Shown one piece after another: positions 46,222 through 57,806 of a DNA stretch of 64,000 nt. The notes under the pieces were generated by a model. That model was given only the letters and a program-made list of their open reading frames with translations. It searched no databases and was not told the DNA's origin. The stretch covers positions 62,001-126,000 of the forward strand of contig JNET01034401.1 of NCBI GenBank assembly GCA_000697455.1. Reading direction: 5' to 3'. The position numbers were made by a program, and so were the translations under genes. How positions within the stretch are numbered: the stretch's first letter is position 1; each line of letters begins with the position of its first letter. This DNA comes from Basidiobolus heterosporus B8920 (taxonomy: Eukaryota; Basidiobolomycota; Basidiobolomycetes; Basidiobolales; Basidiobolaceae).

Positions 46222-49069
46222 ATGGCCTATTTACCGAAGCGTTTTCTTCCCCACCAAATATTTGCTGCCAATACTGACGTAGGAAAAACCATCTTCTCTA
46301 CTGCTTTATGTCGTGGGGTTGCAGCGAGATATCCCAATAGTTCTATCTATTACCTTAAGCCAATCCAAACCGGCTATCCCGTCGATAGCGATGCTAGGTA
46401 CGAATTTAAAACTTGCTAGTTGTAGTGACTCTATTGTTTACTCATCTTTCTTCGTTCTATCTATTTTTCTCGGCTAATTCAGGCATGCCAAGAAATTCTG
46501 TCCTAGTATAACCGCTGCCGATACACTTTACACGTACAAGGATCCAGTAAGTCCACACATAGTCACTGCTAACGTAAGCGTTTTTGTATTTATATTCCTC
46601 GAAAGTGCCACCAAACACAATGGTTAAAAGTTTTTTACTTATACGAAAAATGCAGCCTCCTTCCGATGCTAGTGTGCTGCAAACAGTCCGTGCTAAAATC
46701 CAGGAATATGCTCAGGAGAACAAGGGAAAGGATGCTTTCATGTTTCTTGAAACTGCTGGAGGTACACTAAGCAGAAATTATTCATTTTTCGAGTGTGAAG
46801 GGAAACCTAATCTTTCTATATATCATATTTTTAGGAGTGAACAGTCCTGTAATGTCAGGTTACCCTCGATTTTGTATTGTATTGATTCGAGCTTTGCAAT
46901 CTAATCCATTTGTATCATAAATCTTAGGAACGTTACAATGTAACTTTTATCGTCCGTTACGACTTCCTACTCTGCTTGTTGCTGATTCTAAGCTCGGAGG
47001 CATTTCTACTACTCTGTCTTCGTTTGAGTCGTTATATGTTCGGGGTTATGATGTGAACACCGTGTTATTATTTGAGGATGAAAGCTGGAAAAATAATGAA
47101 TTCCTTGCTAAGCAACTACCAAAGGATATTCGAGTGTTTTCCGTTCCCACCCCTCCAGCTCGTCAGCCTAACCATGATGACACCAAGGAGATGACTAAAT
47201 ACTATTCTCGTTTGGACGAGGTCTTTAGCTCTGTTGCCGAGCATCTCAAGGATAAAAGCGATGAAAGGATCACCCGATTAATGGAAATGGAAGATAAAAC
47301 AAAAGACGTAATCTGGTGGCCTTTTACACAGCATCACAATGTCAAAAATGTTACCGTCATCGATTCTGCCTATGGTGACATGATGGTCACGTTGAATCCT
47401 GAAACAAAAGATCCCAAACATGACTCAGGTTTGTTTACCGAGAAGTTTGATGGGTGTGCTAGTTGGTGGACCCAAGGCCTTGGCCATGGCTCTCCTTCCT
47501 TGAGTTTGGCTACTGCCCATGCTGCTGGTAGATACGGCCACGTTATAGCTCCCGAGTGTACCAATGAGCTCTCGCTATCATTGGCCGAGAAGCTTGTTAA
47601 CACAGTTGGTAAAGGTTGGGCACAGCGTGTATACTATTCGGACAACGGAAGTACTGCTACCGAGATCGCATTGAAGATGGCTCTTAGACATACCGCTAAC
47701 AAACACCAGTTTCCTAACACTTCCGATAAGAGCAACAACATTGAGATTATTGGATTAAAGGGAAGTTATCACGGTGATACTATAGGTGCTATGGATGCGT
47801 GTGATCCCAACGTTTACAATGGGACGATTCATTGGTAACGCTCTTATTTTTGACATTCACTCAACAGTTCATCTTTACTAATTCTAAAGCTCCAACCAGG
47901 TACCAACCTAAAGGCTTCTGGTTCGATCCACCAACCGTGTCAATGAAAAATGGGGTTTACAATATTCACGTTCCTGAATCATTCAAGTGTAACTTAAACA
48001 ATGATGATGCTTTCTCATCCCTGAGTGGAGTATTTGGGGATCGATCCAAGTCTACACTTGCTGATTCTTATCGATCATACATTGACGATACTCTGAACAG
48101 TCTCATCAAACAGGGAAGACGTTTTGGCGCTTTGATGATGGAACCTATTTTAATGGGCGCTGGAGGTATGCTTTTCGTTGATCCACTCTTCCAAAAATCA
48201 TTAGTCGAGGCGGTTCGAGACCTAAAATACCAGGACAGTGGCGAAAAAGGTATTCCGGTTATCCTCGATGAAGTTTTTACTGGATTCTGGCGACTTGGAA
48301 GAAGAAGTGCAGCTGAAATCCTAGGCGTGGTAACGTTGCATTTTATGCGAAGTAAAATAGATAACATTAGACTGAGTTTTCTCTCATTAAGAAACCTGAT
48401 ATTGCTGCCTACGCCAAGCTATTGACGGGAGGCCTTGTGCCACTTGCTGTGACCCTAACCAGCGAAGAAATATTCAAATCGTTTTACACTCCTAACAAGC
48501 ATGAGGCCTTACTACATGGTCACTCTTACACTGCACATCCGATAGGCTGTTCAGTTGCACTCCAATCCATCAAGGAATACGAAGAAAAGTACACTTCCCA
48601 ATTAACCCTCCCCTCCTATGCATTAAATGAACTTTCTGATAAGGATTGGTACATTTGGAACCCTGAGGTAAGCCCGTTTTTAATACCAATAACGAGTAAC
48701 GGTATTCATCAGATTTCACTTGCAGACTGTGAATCATATCTCACACTTGCCAAATGTGCAAGGCGTTGTTCCGTTGGGCACCGTATTGGCTATTGAGTTG
48801 AAGGACTCCGAAGGAGCTGGTATGATTTATTTATTACCAATTGCGAATTACTCATGAGAGAGCCACTTTTGTAACGTTACTCTTACATTGTAGGTTACAC
48901 TTCAAACGTATCAAAGAAGTTCATCCAGCATATCCGAAACATAGACAATGATATTCAAGTATTCGCTCGACCTCTGGGCAATGTTGTCTACATAATGGGC
49001 TCAATCGTCACCACACCTAAGCAAGTGGCTCAACTTGAAAGGACTATTTTGAGTGCATTGAAGCTCTGA
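46222..49069 (+). CDS. BIO3-BIO1: bifunctional dethiobiotin synthetase / DAPA aminotransferase (BioD-BioA fusion)
   Basis: One gene for two consecutive biotin steps: the N-terminal BioD part makes dethiobiotin from DAPA and CO2, the C-terminal BioA part makes DAPA from KAPA. The BioD part starts MAYLPKRFLPHQIFAANTDVGKT with P-loop Lys22, then YLKPIQTGYP, FLETAGGTLS and LLVADSKLGGISTT. The BioA part has IWWPFTQHHN, DGCASWWTQGLGHG, the PLP pocket YYSDNGSTATEIALKMALR, GLKGSYHGDT, MMEPILMGAGGM, ILDEVFTGFWRLG and AKLLTGGLVPLAVTL with the PLP Lys, and ends LERTILSALKL. This fusion is known from plants and filamentous fungi, where it is mitochondrial. About seven introns are seen. No plain presequence is visible at this ATG. 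Confidence 0.96.
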
Positions 49070-49958
49070 GCTTCATTCATACCACAGGAACTGATCCCAA
49101 CAATCTGTAGTGCATCTCATTTAGATAAACACATTTCATATATTACTTAATAGATGTGAATTTAACTTAATTAGAGCGTTGTCAAAGCACAAATTAGGAA
49201 ACAATGAAGAGTTTGCTCCAACTGATTATATTACAAACTACATGTCGCAACAATTAAGCTCATTGAGATATTGGATCCCGAATACAGTTGTATTAATGCG
49301 GTTGGTATACAGACTCGAGTTCTGATCCAGAGGTTAGACATCTGTATATATATGTCCATTTATGTAAACTATTCTTTGAGCTATTATCCCAAGTGCTTGA
49401 AGCATGCAGAGTGATTAGTTTCCGACTTGTTTGAGATTGTGTGCCTAGCCCAGACCTCTCATTTATATTGGTAATATAAGATAGTTGTTCAAAATATTCC
49501 CGACCGACAATCCAGATACTGAGCAGGTGAGACTACACTACTACGAGGTTGTGTGATGGTAGGCAGGAAAGAGGACTACGGATCATCACAGTACAGACAG
49601 AGAACCTTAATTCATTGGCTTAATCGTTCATTGAACAATCTGGATAGAAACTTTGTAATTATACAGATATTATACAGATCTGATTGAGTAGGGAAAGCCA
49701 GGATCCTAATGAATGCAAAATAATTAAGGGAAGCCCCAATTTAGGAGGTCACTGGCTTTGGCCTTTATCTTACCTACACTTGTTCTCCACCTCTGTAAAC
49801 GGCTTACACACCAGGTATTCCTTAGCCTGTTCGTTTTCTCTCTCCCTTCTTTCCGTTCGATTTTGAATTTTTCCTACCACCCGTTTCATTGGCTTTCAAT
49901 CAGCCTGTAGCACTCGCCACTGGTTTAGGCGTATTGACCTCACACTCTTCTTGATAAA
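49070..49958. other. intergenic between tandem genes
   Basis: About 890 bases without a gene. The last 250 bases are pyrimidine-rich before the UPF0658 start. Confidence 0.4.
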
Positions 49959-51477
49959 ATGAAGTACTTCTATTCTGTCGCTGACCGTTGGGTAAATTAA
50001 TTAGAGTACGTTTCCTTGTGAAAGATTCTGACATGTTTTGTCATAGCTTGGCACTTCTAAATATGTCCGGTTTTCTATGCTATCTTCGTTGTTTCAGGCC
50101 GTGGTCATATCCATTCTGGAGTTCATAATATTCACTTTACACGAGAAACAACTCGCAGGATATGGTGGAGCTGCTCCGGCCAACGATAAAGCATTGACAG
50201 TTTATTACATACTGTTTATTATTTCCCAAATATTCCAACTAATCTTATGTTTGGATGCTGTAAGTATTTACTTTGAGTATCAAGTGATTTTTGAACGGTA
50301 TTAACTTCAACATTCGTTCAGACTTATAACAAGAATACTATTCAAGTGATAGCACTGGCAGTCTTTAACTTCCTGTCGTTGGGTTATTCTATTATCCAGC
50401 ATATCCAAGCACAAAATATAATCAATAGCAAAGAATTCCAAAAGGTCTCCATGCTGTACCAAGGCTATAGTTTTGCGAAACATCTGGAATTCGCAATCAT
50501 TGGCCTTATGCTTGTATTCTCTTTGAGCTTTGCTTACCAAGCATACCAACTTTATCAGGAATATGGCTGGAGTATCTACAAGAAAATAGGCGCTGATCTC
50601 CGCATGAGATGTAAGTGCCATTTAATATCCGAAGCTGAGTTTATATTGAGTTTTATCCTTTCTGTAGCGATGTACAAGGTGTACCAGATTTTGCTAATGC
50701 TCCTGAAGCTTGATGTGTTTTTTCTGCTGGGCTTTTCCGTTCAATATCTCGTGCTTGTCATACCTAATTCTAACTCTGGATCCTTCAAGAGTGAACTGAT
50801 AATTCACGTAACCGTCTCTCTGTGCGGTACTATTTCTATGATGATTCTGTCTTTTTGGGCGGTAAGTGTATTTGCAATTATTTGTTGAACGAACCATGCA
50901 GATTAACTTTACAACAAAAAATTCAGCTGCGCGCCGAAAATCGGGTTGGAATTATCACGTTCATGTTGGCCTGCTTAATGACTATTGGTTATCTGATCAA
51001 CAAACTTGTGGTCATGTATACGGTCAAAGGGTACACTGTTCCATGTAGTATTGAAAACGAAAAACCTTCAACTTCCGAATGTGACCGTTTTGATGGATCT
51101 CGTTACTTTTTGACCTTCTTTGGTAATACAGAATTTGTTATGTTGTTTATTTGGAATCATAAGATTAACCATTGAATTTGTAGTTGTCGTATGCTTGCTA
51201 TTGTTGGTTGTAAGTGAAGCATTTTCTGTTTGCTTTTACTATTAACTGACATTTTTATTTCAAAAGGCCACTATACTAGAGACATACAAGGCGCTTCGAA
51301 ACTTTGGCCAAGGACTTAAACAGCATAGTAAGTCATCCCAGTTATCATTAGCTATGTAAACGAACGATTTTCTTATTGTAAGCTCATCACACTATAGTCA
51401 ATCGCACTGCTGTTAACTGGAATGGATCACTTAATCTTGAGAGTCCAGAAGCTCAGAAAAGATGGTCAATAGATTGA
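49959..51477 (+). CDS. UPF0658 Golgi membrane protein
   Basis: Multi-pass membrane protein of the fungal UPF0658 family, found at the Golgi in fission yeast; its activity is unknown. Exon 1 is tiny (MKYFYSVADRW) and joins in phase to LGTSKYVRFSMLSSLFQ. The rest runs through about seven membrane segments with family landmarks YGWSIYKKIGADLRMR, AMYKVYQILLMLLKLDVFF, LGFSVQYLVLV, a second half with AENRVGIITFMLACLM, and LETYKALRNFGQGLKQH. The tail ends LNLESPEAQKRWSID. I count about seven exons. The gene is not near any Golgi partner. The family is common in early-diverging fungi, which supports the proposed placement. Confidence 0.82.
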
Positions 51478-52280
51478 TGATCGAACATTACAGACCGTAT
51501 GGTTACTCTCCTCGTGGTGGCAGTAGTGATGGATCAGTTCATCTGTCTGAACAGCATTTTGCACATTGCTTACAACACTTAAATATATTTTACCGATTAA
51601 TCATTTTGTACATTCGCTTCCAGATTTGAGGGAAGCGCTGCACCTTCAGCATCTACCCTTCTGTCTTCTCACTTGACAGTCGATAAAAACCTAATACATT
51701 TTTTGATTTACCACCACCCTTTCGATACATTCTATTTATCACAATGACACCTTCGCTACCCAGGTTCTGCATCCTTCTTTCTCTACAAACCGTATGACCC
51801 TCACACCCAAGGATATAACAAACCATACTTGATAACATGAGGACCAACTGCACTACGGGGCAAGTAATACTGTGGAATACTCAAGCACTTAGCGGACAAC
51901 CTCCTTTAGATCTATTGATTTCCAATTCCACGACGACTTTATGGTTGCCACTTATTAACAATGTAACATGTAATCAACCATTCCAAATCTCATGAATATA
52001 TGTGTAAACAAAGCATCGATGAACGTGAACAATAATATTTGTACAACTTCCACGCTAATGTAAATGGAAATCTTTCCAATCTGTATGGTTCAAAGGAGGT
52101 TACCACACTAGAATTGATTTTAATCATGCTCGAGAATTTAATCAATATCTCAAATGAATCATGAGTCCCTAGATAATTTTCCAGGAGAAAAAAAACGCGT
52201 ATTTCTTAGAAACTAGAGTAAAATGATTTTCTTGTCTTTGACGTATCCAACAAAACTCTCCTAGACTATTATTTCACAAC
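51478..52280. other. intergenic between tandem genes
   Basis: About 800 bases with no supported gene. A minus-strand open frame around 51.65-51.85 kb has no ATG start and no known domain. Confidence 0.4.
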
Positions 52281-52653
52281 ATGAGTAAAGCTCCCATTCC
52301 CGAATTAAAGAAGTAAGTTTCAGAGAAATCCAAGAGGACCACTTACGAGATCCGGTTTCACTCTAACCTAAACTCTCCCTTAATTAGATACATGGATAAA
52401 CATCTGTTCATCCAACTCAATGGCTCTCGTAAAGTAACCGGAGTCCTTCGTGGTTTTGATCCTTTCATGAATATCGTATTGGATGATGCTGTTGAGGAGG
52501 TTTCCTCCACTGAAAAACATAACATCGGCATGGTGGTAGGTTTTATTGGTTTACCAGTGGTTTTGAAACGATTTTTTTTCTGACGTGGTGATTTTTGTTT
52601 AGGTGATTCGTGGTAACAGCGTTGTAATGTTGGAGGCACTGGAACGAATTTAG
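52281..52653 (+). CDS. SMX2: Sm protein G (spliceosomal core)
   Basis: Small Sm-fold protein of 76 residues in three exons (52281-52312, from 52388, and the last ending at 52653) joined in phase. MSKAPIPELKKYMDKHL, RKVTGVLRGFDPFMNIVLDDAVEE, NIGMVVIRGNSVVMLEAL match human SmG almost residue for residue, including both Sm motifs and the RGN triplet that touches U-rich snRNA. It sits in the seven-member ring of U1, U2, U4 and U5 snRNPs. The gene for this splicing factor itself has two short introns. Confidence 0.96.
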
Positions 52654-53024
52654 CGGTCTTTTTTCAAGTAATTTGCTACAAAACTTAACGTGTACATCTG
52701 GATGAAATAAAGAAGGATCTGAGAAAATAACGTATACAATTCAAGAGACTTGGACTTGATCTCTATGATCTTTTACTCGACAATTGCAGAAGAATTCTTA
52801 TAACTTAAGTACGGTGTTTATTAAAGCAACGTATATTTCAACGAAGCTGTTGCCTATTCTAAAGGAATTAGTGAAGTCCATCAAAAATCGAACCTATATC
52901 AAATAGGCGGGTAATAATCATTGTTAGTCCAGGTAGGAAAATATAAGTAGGAATTAGGGTTAAAACAGTATGTGAAAAATCAAGAGCATGATGGGTTTGG
53001 CATGAATGGTGATAATGGTAGCTC
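52654..53024. other. intergenic between convergent genes
   Basis: About 370 bases between SmG (+) and the MBL hydrolase (-). Nothing coding is seen. Confidence 0.4.
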
Positions 53025-53894
53025 TTATCGAGTAGCTAACCATTTCTCTCGAGAGATACCTCGTAACACGCCATGTGCTTTTTCTTGTCCGATGGTGGTC
53101 CATTGCCCACCGTAACTGTGCCCGGGATAAACCATGGTGCTGTCATCAAGACTTCCCAGTACCTTCTGTAACGAATGGAACATATCTAGCTTACATGCGC
53201 CAGGAAGATCCAAGCGTCCACACGTCCCTAGAAAAAGAGTATCACCAGAAAACAAGCGAGATTCGTTGACCAGCAGGCATTGACTACCTGGTGTATGTCC
53301 AGGTGTGTGTAAGAAACGAATAGTATTTTCCGTCCCTAACTTGAGTTCGAAATCGTGTGTTGTGGGAACAATCCGAGTGGGATCTATTTCAGGGTTGGAC
53401 TTCCTAACATATGGAATATCCTCTTGGTGAATGTATGCTCTGACGTTGGGCCATTTTCTCAAAATAGTAGACAAACCAGTCACTTTAATTGGGAGCTGGT
53501 TGAATGGTGACGGTGGAGTTCCTATATTCGAAGAACCCAAAGCTTGTTTACGTTTCTGTCCTATTGCAGTGAAAAGGATGTTACCTACCTCCCACATGGT
53601 CGAAATGATAATGAGTGACCACGGCACCAATACAATGTAGCTTTTCGCGTTTGATAATTTGCATGATTCCATGCGCATCCCAGCACTAGACAGTATAAAT
53701 ATGAGAACCAAATAGAGCCAAGCATTCACCTCAAAACCAATACTAACTGCATCCACAACTACACAAAGTCTTGAAATGACGTCGGCAATGATGTAGACAA
53801 AGTTTCGCATCTCCACCGCGTACTCATATATTTTGTTCTGAATAGGATTGAAGGAATTCGAAATTGCAAAATCCTTGCCAGGGGAAAGCTGCAT
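53025..53894 (-). CDS. metallo-beta-lactamase fold hydrolase (glyoxalase-II-like)
   Basis: MBL-fold zinc hydrolase of about 250 residues in at least three exons. After the first intron the frame continues CWDAHGIMQIIKREKLHCIG and reaches the zinc motif THYHFDHVGG (HxHxDH). Later motifs are FLHTPGHTPGSQCLL with the next His, LFSGDTLFLGTCGR with the bridging Asp, and VYPGHSYGG with the last His, so all metal ligands are present. The start at 53894 gives MQLSPGKDFAISNSF, with EMRNFVYIIAD, a stretch seen in relatives of hydroxyacylglutathione hydrolase. The substrate is unknown. The gene begins 37 bases after the stop of the TPR gene on the same strand, a very tight spacing. Confidence 0.85.
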   Translation of the reverse strand: MQLSPGKDFAISNSFNPIQNKIYEYAVEMRNFVYIIADVISRLCVVVDAVSIGFEVNAWLYLVLIFILSSAGMRMESCKLSNAKSYIVLVPWSLIIISTMWEVGNILFTAIGQKRKQALGSSNIGTPPSPFNQLPIKVTGLSTILRKWPNVRAYIHQEDIPYVRKSNPEIDPTRIVPTTHDFELKLGTENTIRFLHTPGHTPGSQCLLVNESRLFSGDTLFLGTCGRLDLPGACKLDMFHSLQKVLGSLDDSTMVYPGHSYGGQWTTIGQEKAHGVLRGISREKWLATR

Positions 53895-53931
53895 TATTAC
53901 AAGGCCTAAATGGGTGGGTTACTGAGTATTT

Positions 53932-54616
53932 CTACCTTATCGCATTTGGTAGTTTTCTCCGGCATTTACCTTTATCCATATCTTCTGACATGTATTTACA
54001 TTTTATGAAGTTGGCTTTAGCCTCGATAAATGTGGAATCCTTACCAAAATATAGGTTATCATTAACAAACTTTCGTTACAATTGTTCGGTCAAGAAATCT
54101 CCGACTTACCAAAGCTATGGATTTTTGGTAGATTTCCAAAGCCTTTTTATATCTCTGTAAACCATACATTGCCTCGGCTAGTCGAAAATATCCCTAACGA
54201 CGTGTTTTCGCTAAATATACTCCTCTGTCATGGTGTTTAAGAACAGTAGTTTGGCTTACTTTGCTCCAGTCTGGTTTTAGTCTGATAACTACTTCAGCAT
54301 CCTTCATGGAATCCAATAGACATTCGAAATAGAAATACGCCGTGGATCTATTAAACAAGAGTAAGGCTATGAAATCTTTGGCTCCAGGGTCTTCAGCGAC
54401 GGTTTTTGTTTTGACAAGAGCCAGGGTGTAATGATTTATGGCTTCTCTGTATTGCTGTTTATTGAGATAGCTATCACCTAGAGATAGAAGGCGATATAGT
54501 GCACCATCGGGTGCCGAAGGTCTAGCCAAGGACATGATAGGAACAATATGCTCTGTTTGTAAATCTTTCAATCGCATATAAGTACAGGGTTGAGCGTATG
54601 GTTGTGTCTTTCTCAT
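53932..54616 (-). CDS. small TPR-repeat protein
   Basis: Three exons can be joined with canonical borders. The protein has about 170-185 residues with three tetratricopeptide repeats: ALYRLLSLGDSYLNKQQYREAINHYTLALV, LLFNRSTAYFYFECLLDSMKD and GYFRLAEAMYGLQRYKKALEIYQKSIAL, the last two resembling the TPR1 domains of Sti1/Hop-like co-chaperones. The C-terminus is short, ending KLPNAIR. The exact start is open: I use the ATG giving MRKTQPYAQP, just after a good acceptor site, so an upstream coding exon is possible. It lies head-to-tail with the MBL gene, which could mean a shared promoter or read-through, but no common function is evident. Confidence 0.65.
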
Positions 54617-55496
54617 ATACTGAAGATACAAAAAGGTCAACAGTAAAAGGAACTCGTTTCACTCACTTGGAAATACCTGAAGTTGGACAAAAGAAACAGC
54701 ACACGATGGAAAATTCTCTATGAAAAAGCAGGTTACTCGAAGGATAAGATTGAATCTTTCGTTCAATCTCTCGCTCGAACATCTCACACAGATTGTATGT
54801 TGAAACAAGAATTAATAAACGTGTATAGGACCCTCCTGTATCACTTGAATTGGTATCACTAGTTCTGGTTTATTTCATTTCATCTGTACAATCGACATTA
54901 AAATCATTGGAACCCGGTTTCATCCAAAATATTACACATCAACCCAAGCCAAGGGCATATTATTATTGCCACAAAAAAGTCACAAAGTGGATTACATGTG
55001 GCTCAGTGTGTAGATGGAGGGTGGAATGGAGTGTGGATGGAGTCTATCTAGTCCGCAGGAAACGATGGCTAAATCCAAACCAAATCTCAAACAAAACCTA
55101 ACTTCCTTTACGCTTTTATTGACTTGGCCCCCTACTTCACCCCAGAAACCATGACTCCCCTTGCATAGGCCTCTCGGTAACAGTTGTTGAAATGAAGAAT
55201 AAATGTTTGAAAGACTTGACTCCAATGATTGCACAAATGAATCAAGTGAATAAATTAATGAGAATTCGCTCATCTGACTGGGTGGCACATTACATGCTCA
55301 CGAAATTTTAGCTGGCTAAGTGCAGTTATTGCCACTACATTTTGAGACCCTATCAATTTCGCTGTTCGTAAACGTCATCCAAGTAACATTCAGCTGTTTT
55401 TCTTCAATTTTACGCGCTTACTATATCGCTCTCTATCCAACCTAGAAGTTTTCCTCTCCGTAAAAGTCATTTTCATCACAACACACGTGAAGTAGG
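54617..55496. other. divergent intergenic region
   Basis: About 880 bases between the TPR (-) and arrestin-like (+) genes. Some of it may be a missing first exon of the TPR gene. No other gene is supported. Confidence 0.4.
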
Positions 55497-56693
55497 ATGA
55501 GTCCACCAACAGTTGATATCCGTCTGGATGATGAGTTTATCATCTTCAACGGGACTGCCTCTGAATCAGTAGGCTCCGTTTTGCGAGGAGCATTTGTTCT
55601 TACTTTTCCAGATAGTTTAAAAGTCAAGTCGATAAAACTTACATTGGAAGGAAAATTGCGAATATTCTGGCCAAATGGTAGCTATTGTTTGCAGATTATC
55701 CATCTTTTATTCCTATAATTATAATAATAATCATCTTTTATCCTATTGAAACGTAACTTCCCACCTACAGTATTAAAAACTGCTCAAGTGAAAAGTTACA
55801 GACAAAGGGTGTTTCACCACCATTGGACGTTCATGGAATCTACTCAATTTCTATCACAGACCGTACAGGCGGGAACTTACACATATGATTTCATGCTTCC
55901 TTTAAGTGGACAGCTTCCTGAGACCATCCATTCACAACATGGCGGTATTATATATACTCTGAGAGGAGTGGTCGAACGACCAGCTTTCTGCAACAATTAT
56001 GTTGTTGAAAAGGAGGTAGTCATTAAGCGATACGCATCCCCGTCAAACACTGAGCTGATGCACTCGACCATCGTCTCAGATGTATGGAATGACAAAATGT
56101 TCTTTGAGATTTTCATCCCTACAGCAGGATATGGTGTTGGCGAAACCATCCCAGTCCGTTTTAGATTACAATCATTGAGTAAAGAACTGAAACTGCGTGG
56201 AGTTGGGTGTCTGCTCAAAGAATATGCCACTTACAATTCACCGCTTATTGGGTTCACCAAAACTACCTCTAGACTGATTGATCAATCTTTAGACGACTTC
56301 TTTCCTGATCAAGAAGAGGCATGGGGAAAAATGCTGTATTTCGTGATTCCGAAAGATCCCAGAGCCGTTCAACCTGATTGTGAAACAGATTCTATCGTAG
56401 TGAAGCACAAGCTCAAACTTAAAATTGAATTTGAGGAACATCCGAAATGTATACGCATCATACTAGCCGCGGTCCCCGTTATCATCATTGCCAGCTCAGT
56501 TGGCGAGATATTTAACGAACTACCTAGGTATCAGGCCTCTTTTGAGAGGCGTTTCTCAGTTGTTTCACTGCCGCCAGCCTATGATGGCTCAGTCACCAGA
56601 AAATCCATTAGCACTGGGATGCCCGGTATACCATTACCTAATCGGCAAGCTCGTGGAAGTAGATCTGGCAGCTACTCTGTATTGCAAAACTAG
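55497..56693 (+). CDS. arrestin-like (ART family) ubiquitin-ligase adaptor
   Basis: Two exons with an intron that begins right after the Pro-Asn codons near 55.68 kb and ends at 55.77 kb; the join gives IFWPN-VLKTAQVKSY in frame. About 368 residues. The N-terminal half is an arrestin-N sandwich (VDIRLDDEFIIFNGTASE, SIKLTLEGKL, YTYDFMLPLSGQLPETI, YTLRGVVERP), the second half an arrestin-C domain (VGETIPVRFRLQSLSK, KLKLKIEFEEHPKCIRI). The tail contains SLPPAYDGS, a PPxY motif that binds WW domains of Rsp5-type ligases. Fungal ARTs bring such ligases to nutrient transporters for endocytosis. Only one PY motif is present and the C-terminal tail is short, so it is smaller than most yeast ARTs. Confidence 0.87.
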
Positions 56694-57240
56694 CCCTTAC
56701 CCCATTTCCTATGTTGTATATTGTAAACTACTTATTGTTGGATTAGAGTTTAGATTAGTATGCGGTGACCGGTTACTTTCATGAAATAAAATCAACATCT
56801 GGCCAACATTGATTATATATAAATATGTACATAGCTCTTAGCGTTCAATAGTATAACTGCAACTAAAAAAAGGTATGGGCAGTTAACTCGACCACTGAAG
56901 TTATAACCCATTGATAAATGATAGAAAATGAATAACAACGTTGGATTATTAGAGCCTAAAAATGCTTTTTAATAAAATCCCTGGGGAAGGATTGGAAAAC
57001 TTCGAACCAAAATTATATCTACAGGTTATTTTACATTGAGAATTAGTTATCCGAACGGTCACCATGATGTTGAAAAACAGCATCATAGGACATAGACTTA
57101 GACAGAGATGGTGTGAATTTCATAAAAGGCGATTAAAAGGTTTTCAACGAACATTCTTCCAACACGACCGATTCACGATCTCCCTCATAGAACGTACGGG
57201 AAAGGAGACGCGAAAGTGAACCGATCAACGTTGGATGAAT
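56694..57240. other. intergenic between convergent genes
   Basis: About 550 bases between the arrestin-like and cyclin genes. AT-rich, nothing coding seen. Confidence 0.4.
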
Positions 57241-57806
57241 TTAGATAAAACAAAGTTCTGCCTTGTATTTCTCTAAGAATTCCTTGATATCCTTATCATT
57301 GACCCATACGTTGTAATTCAATAATTCAAGTAATTCTTTTTCCATTCTATTCACTTCCTGGGTAGTGAAAACCCCAGATATCTCGGCCATGGTACGATTA
57401 TTGAGTCCTTCTTGTCCATATAAAAACTTGGACGCAACTAATAAGCTAGCTAGAAAGATTCGGTGTGAGGTACCATATTCGCCTTTGGCCCTAGGTGGGA
57501 GTTTGACCTTTAACCGGTAAATGTACATCAGGGCAACAATGCCGGTAATGGCATCGATGCGTGAGCGTTCGGCTACTCGTTCAATAAACAATAGTAATTC
57601 GGGAAGAGTGATATTCGTCATAGGACGCGCTTTACAATTGAGAACACTGCACATAGATTCAGCTGTAAAATCTGATGATGATTCGTTAGAAACCTATTGC
57701 AATGAACAGCAAAAACACTCAAACCCGACTTACTTATTAATGTGTTGGGAATTGGTTTGTAGGCAGGGCAGTTGTTGGCTTGAGAACGATTAATGGCGGC
57801 AGTCAT
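57241..57806 (-). CDS. Pho80/Pcl-type cyclin
   Basis: Small cyclin of about 160 residues in two exons. Exon 1 gives MTAAINRSQANNCPAYKPIP and ends at a good GTAAGT donor; the best in-phase acceptor is the CATCAG near 57.68 kb, leading into FTAESMCSVL. The single cyclin box reads LPELLLFIERVAERSRIDAI, ALMYIYRLKVKLPPRAKGEYGTSHRIFLASLLVASKFL, NNRTMAEISGVFTTQEVNRMEKELLELLNYNVWV, typical of the Pcl1/Pcl2 group that activates the Pho85 kinase in yeasts. These act in cell-cycle entry, polarity and nutrient signalling. It lacks long extensions, so it is near the minimum size for the family. Confidence 0.88.

Noticed and set aside
51653-51853. Minus-strand open frame with signal-like start
   Set aside because: Start is not ATG and there is no domain; lies in a simple intergenic gap.
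53025-53894. Reading the MBL gene as one uninterrupted 289-residue frame
   Set aside because: The uninterrupted reading loses the HxHxDH zinc motif; the spliced reading recovers it.
54992-55288. Minus-strand open frame upstream of the TPR gene
   Set aside because: No link by splicing to the TPR gene could be made and no domain is seen.
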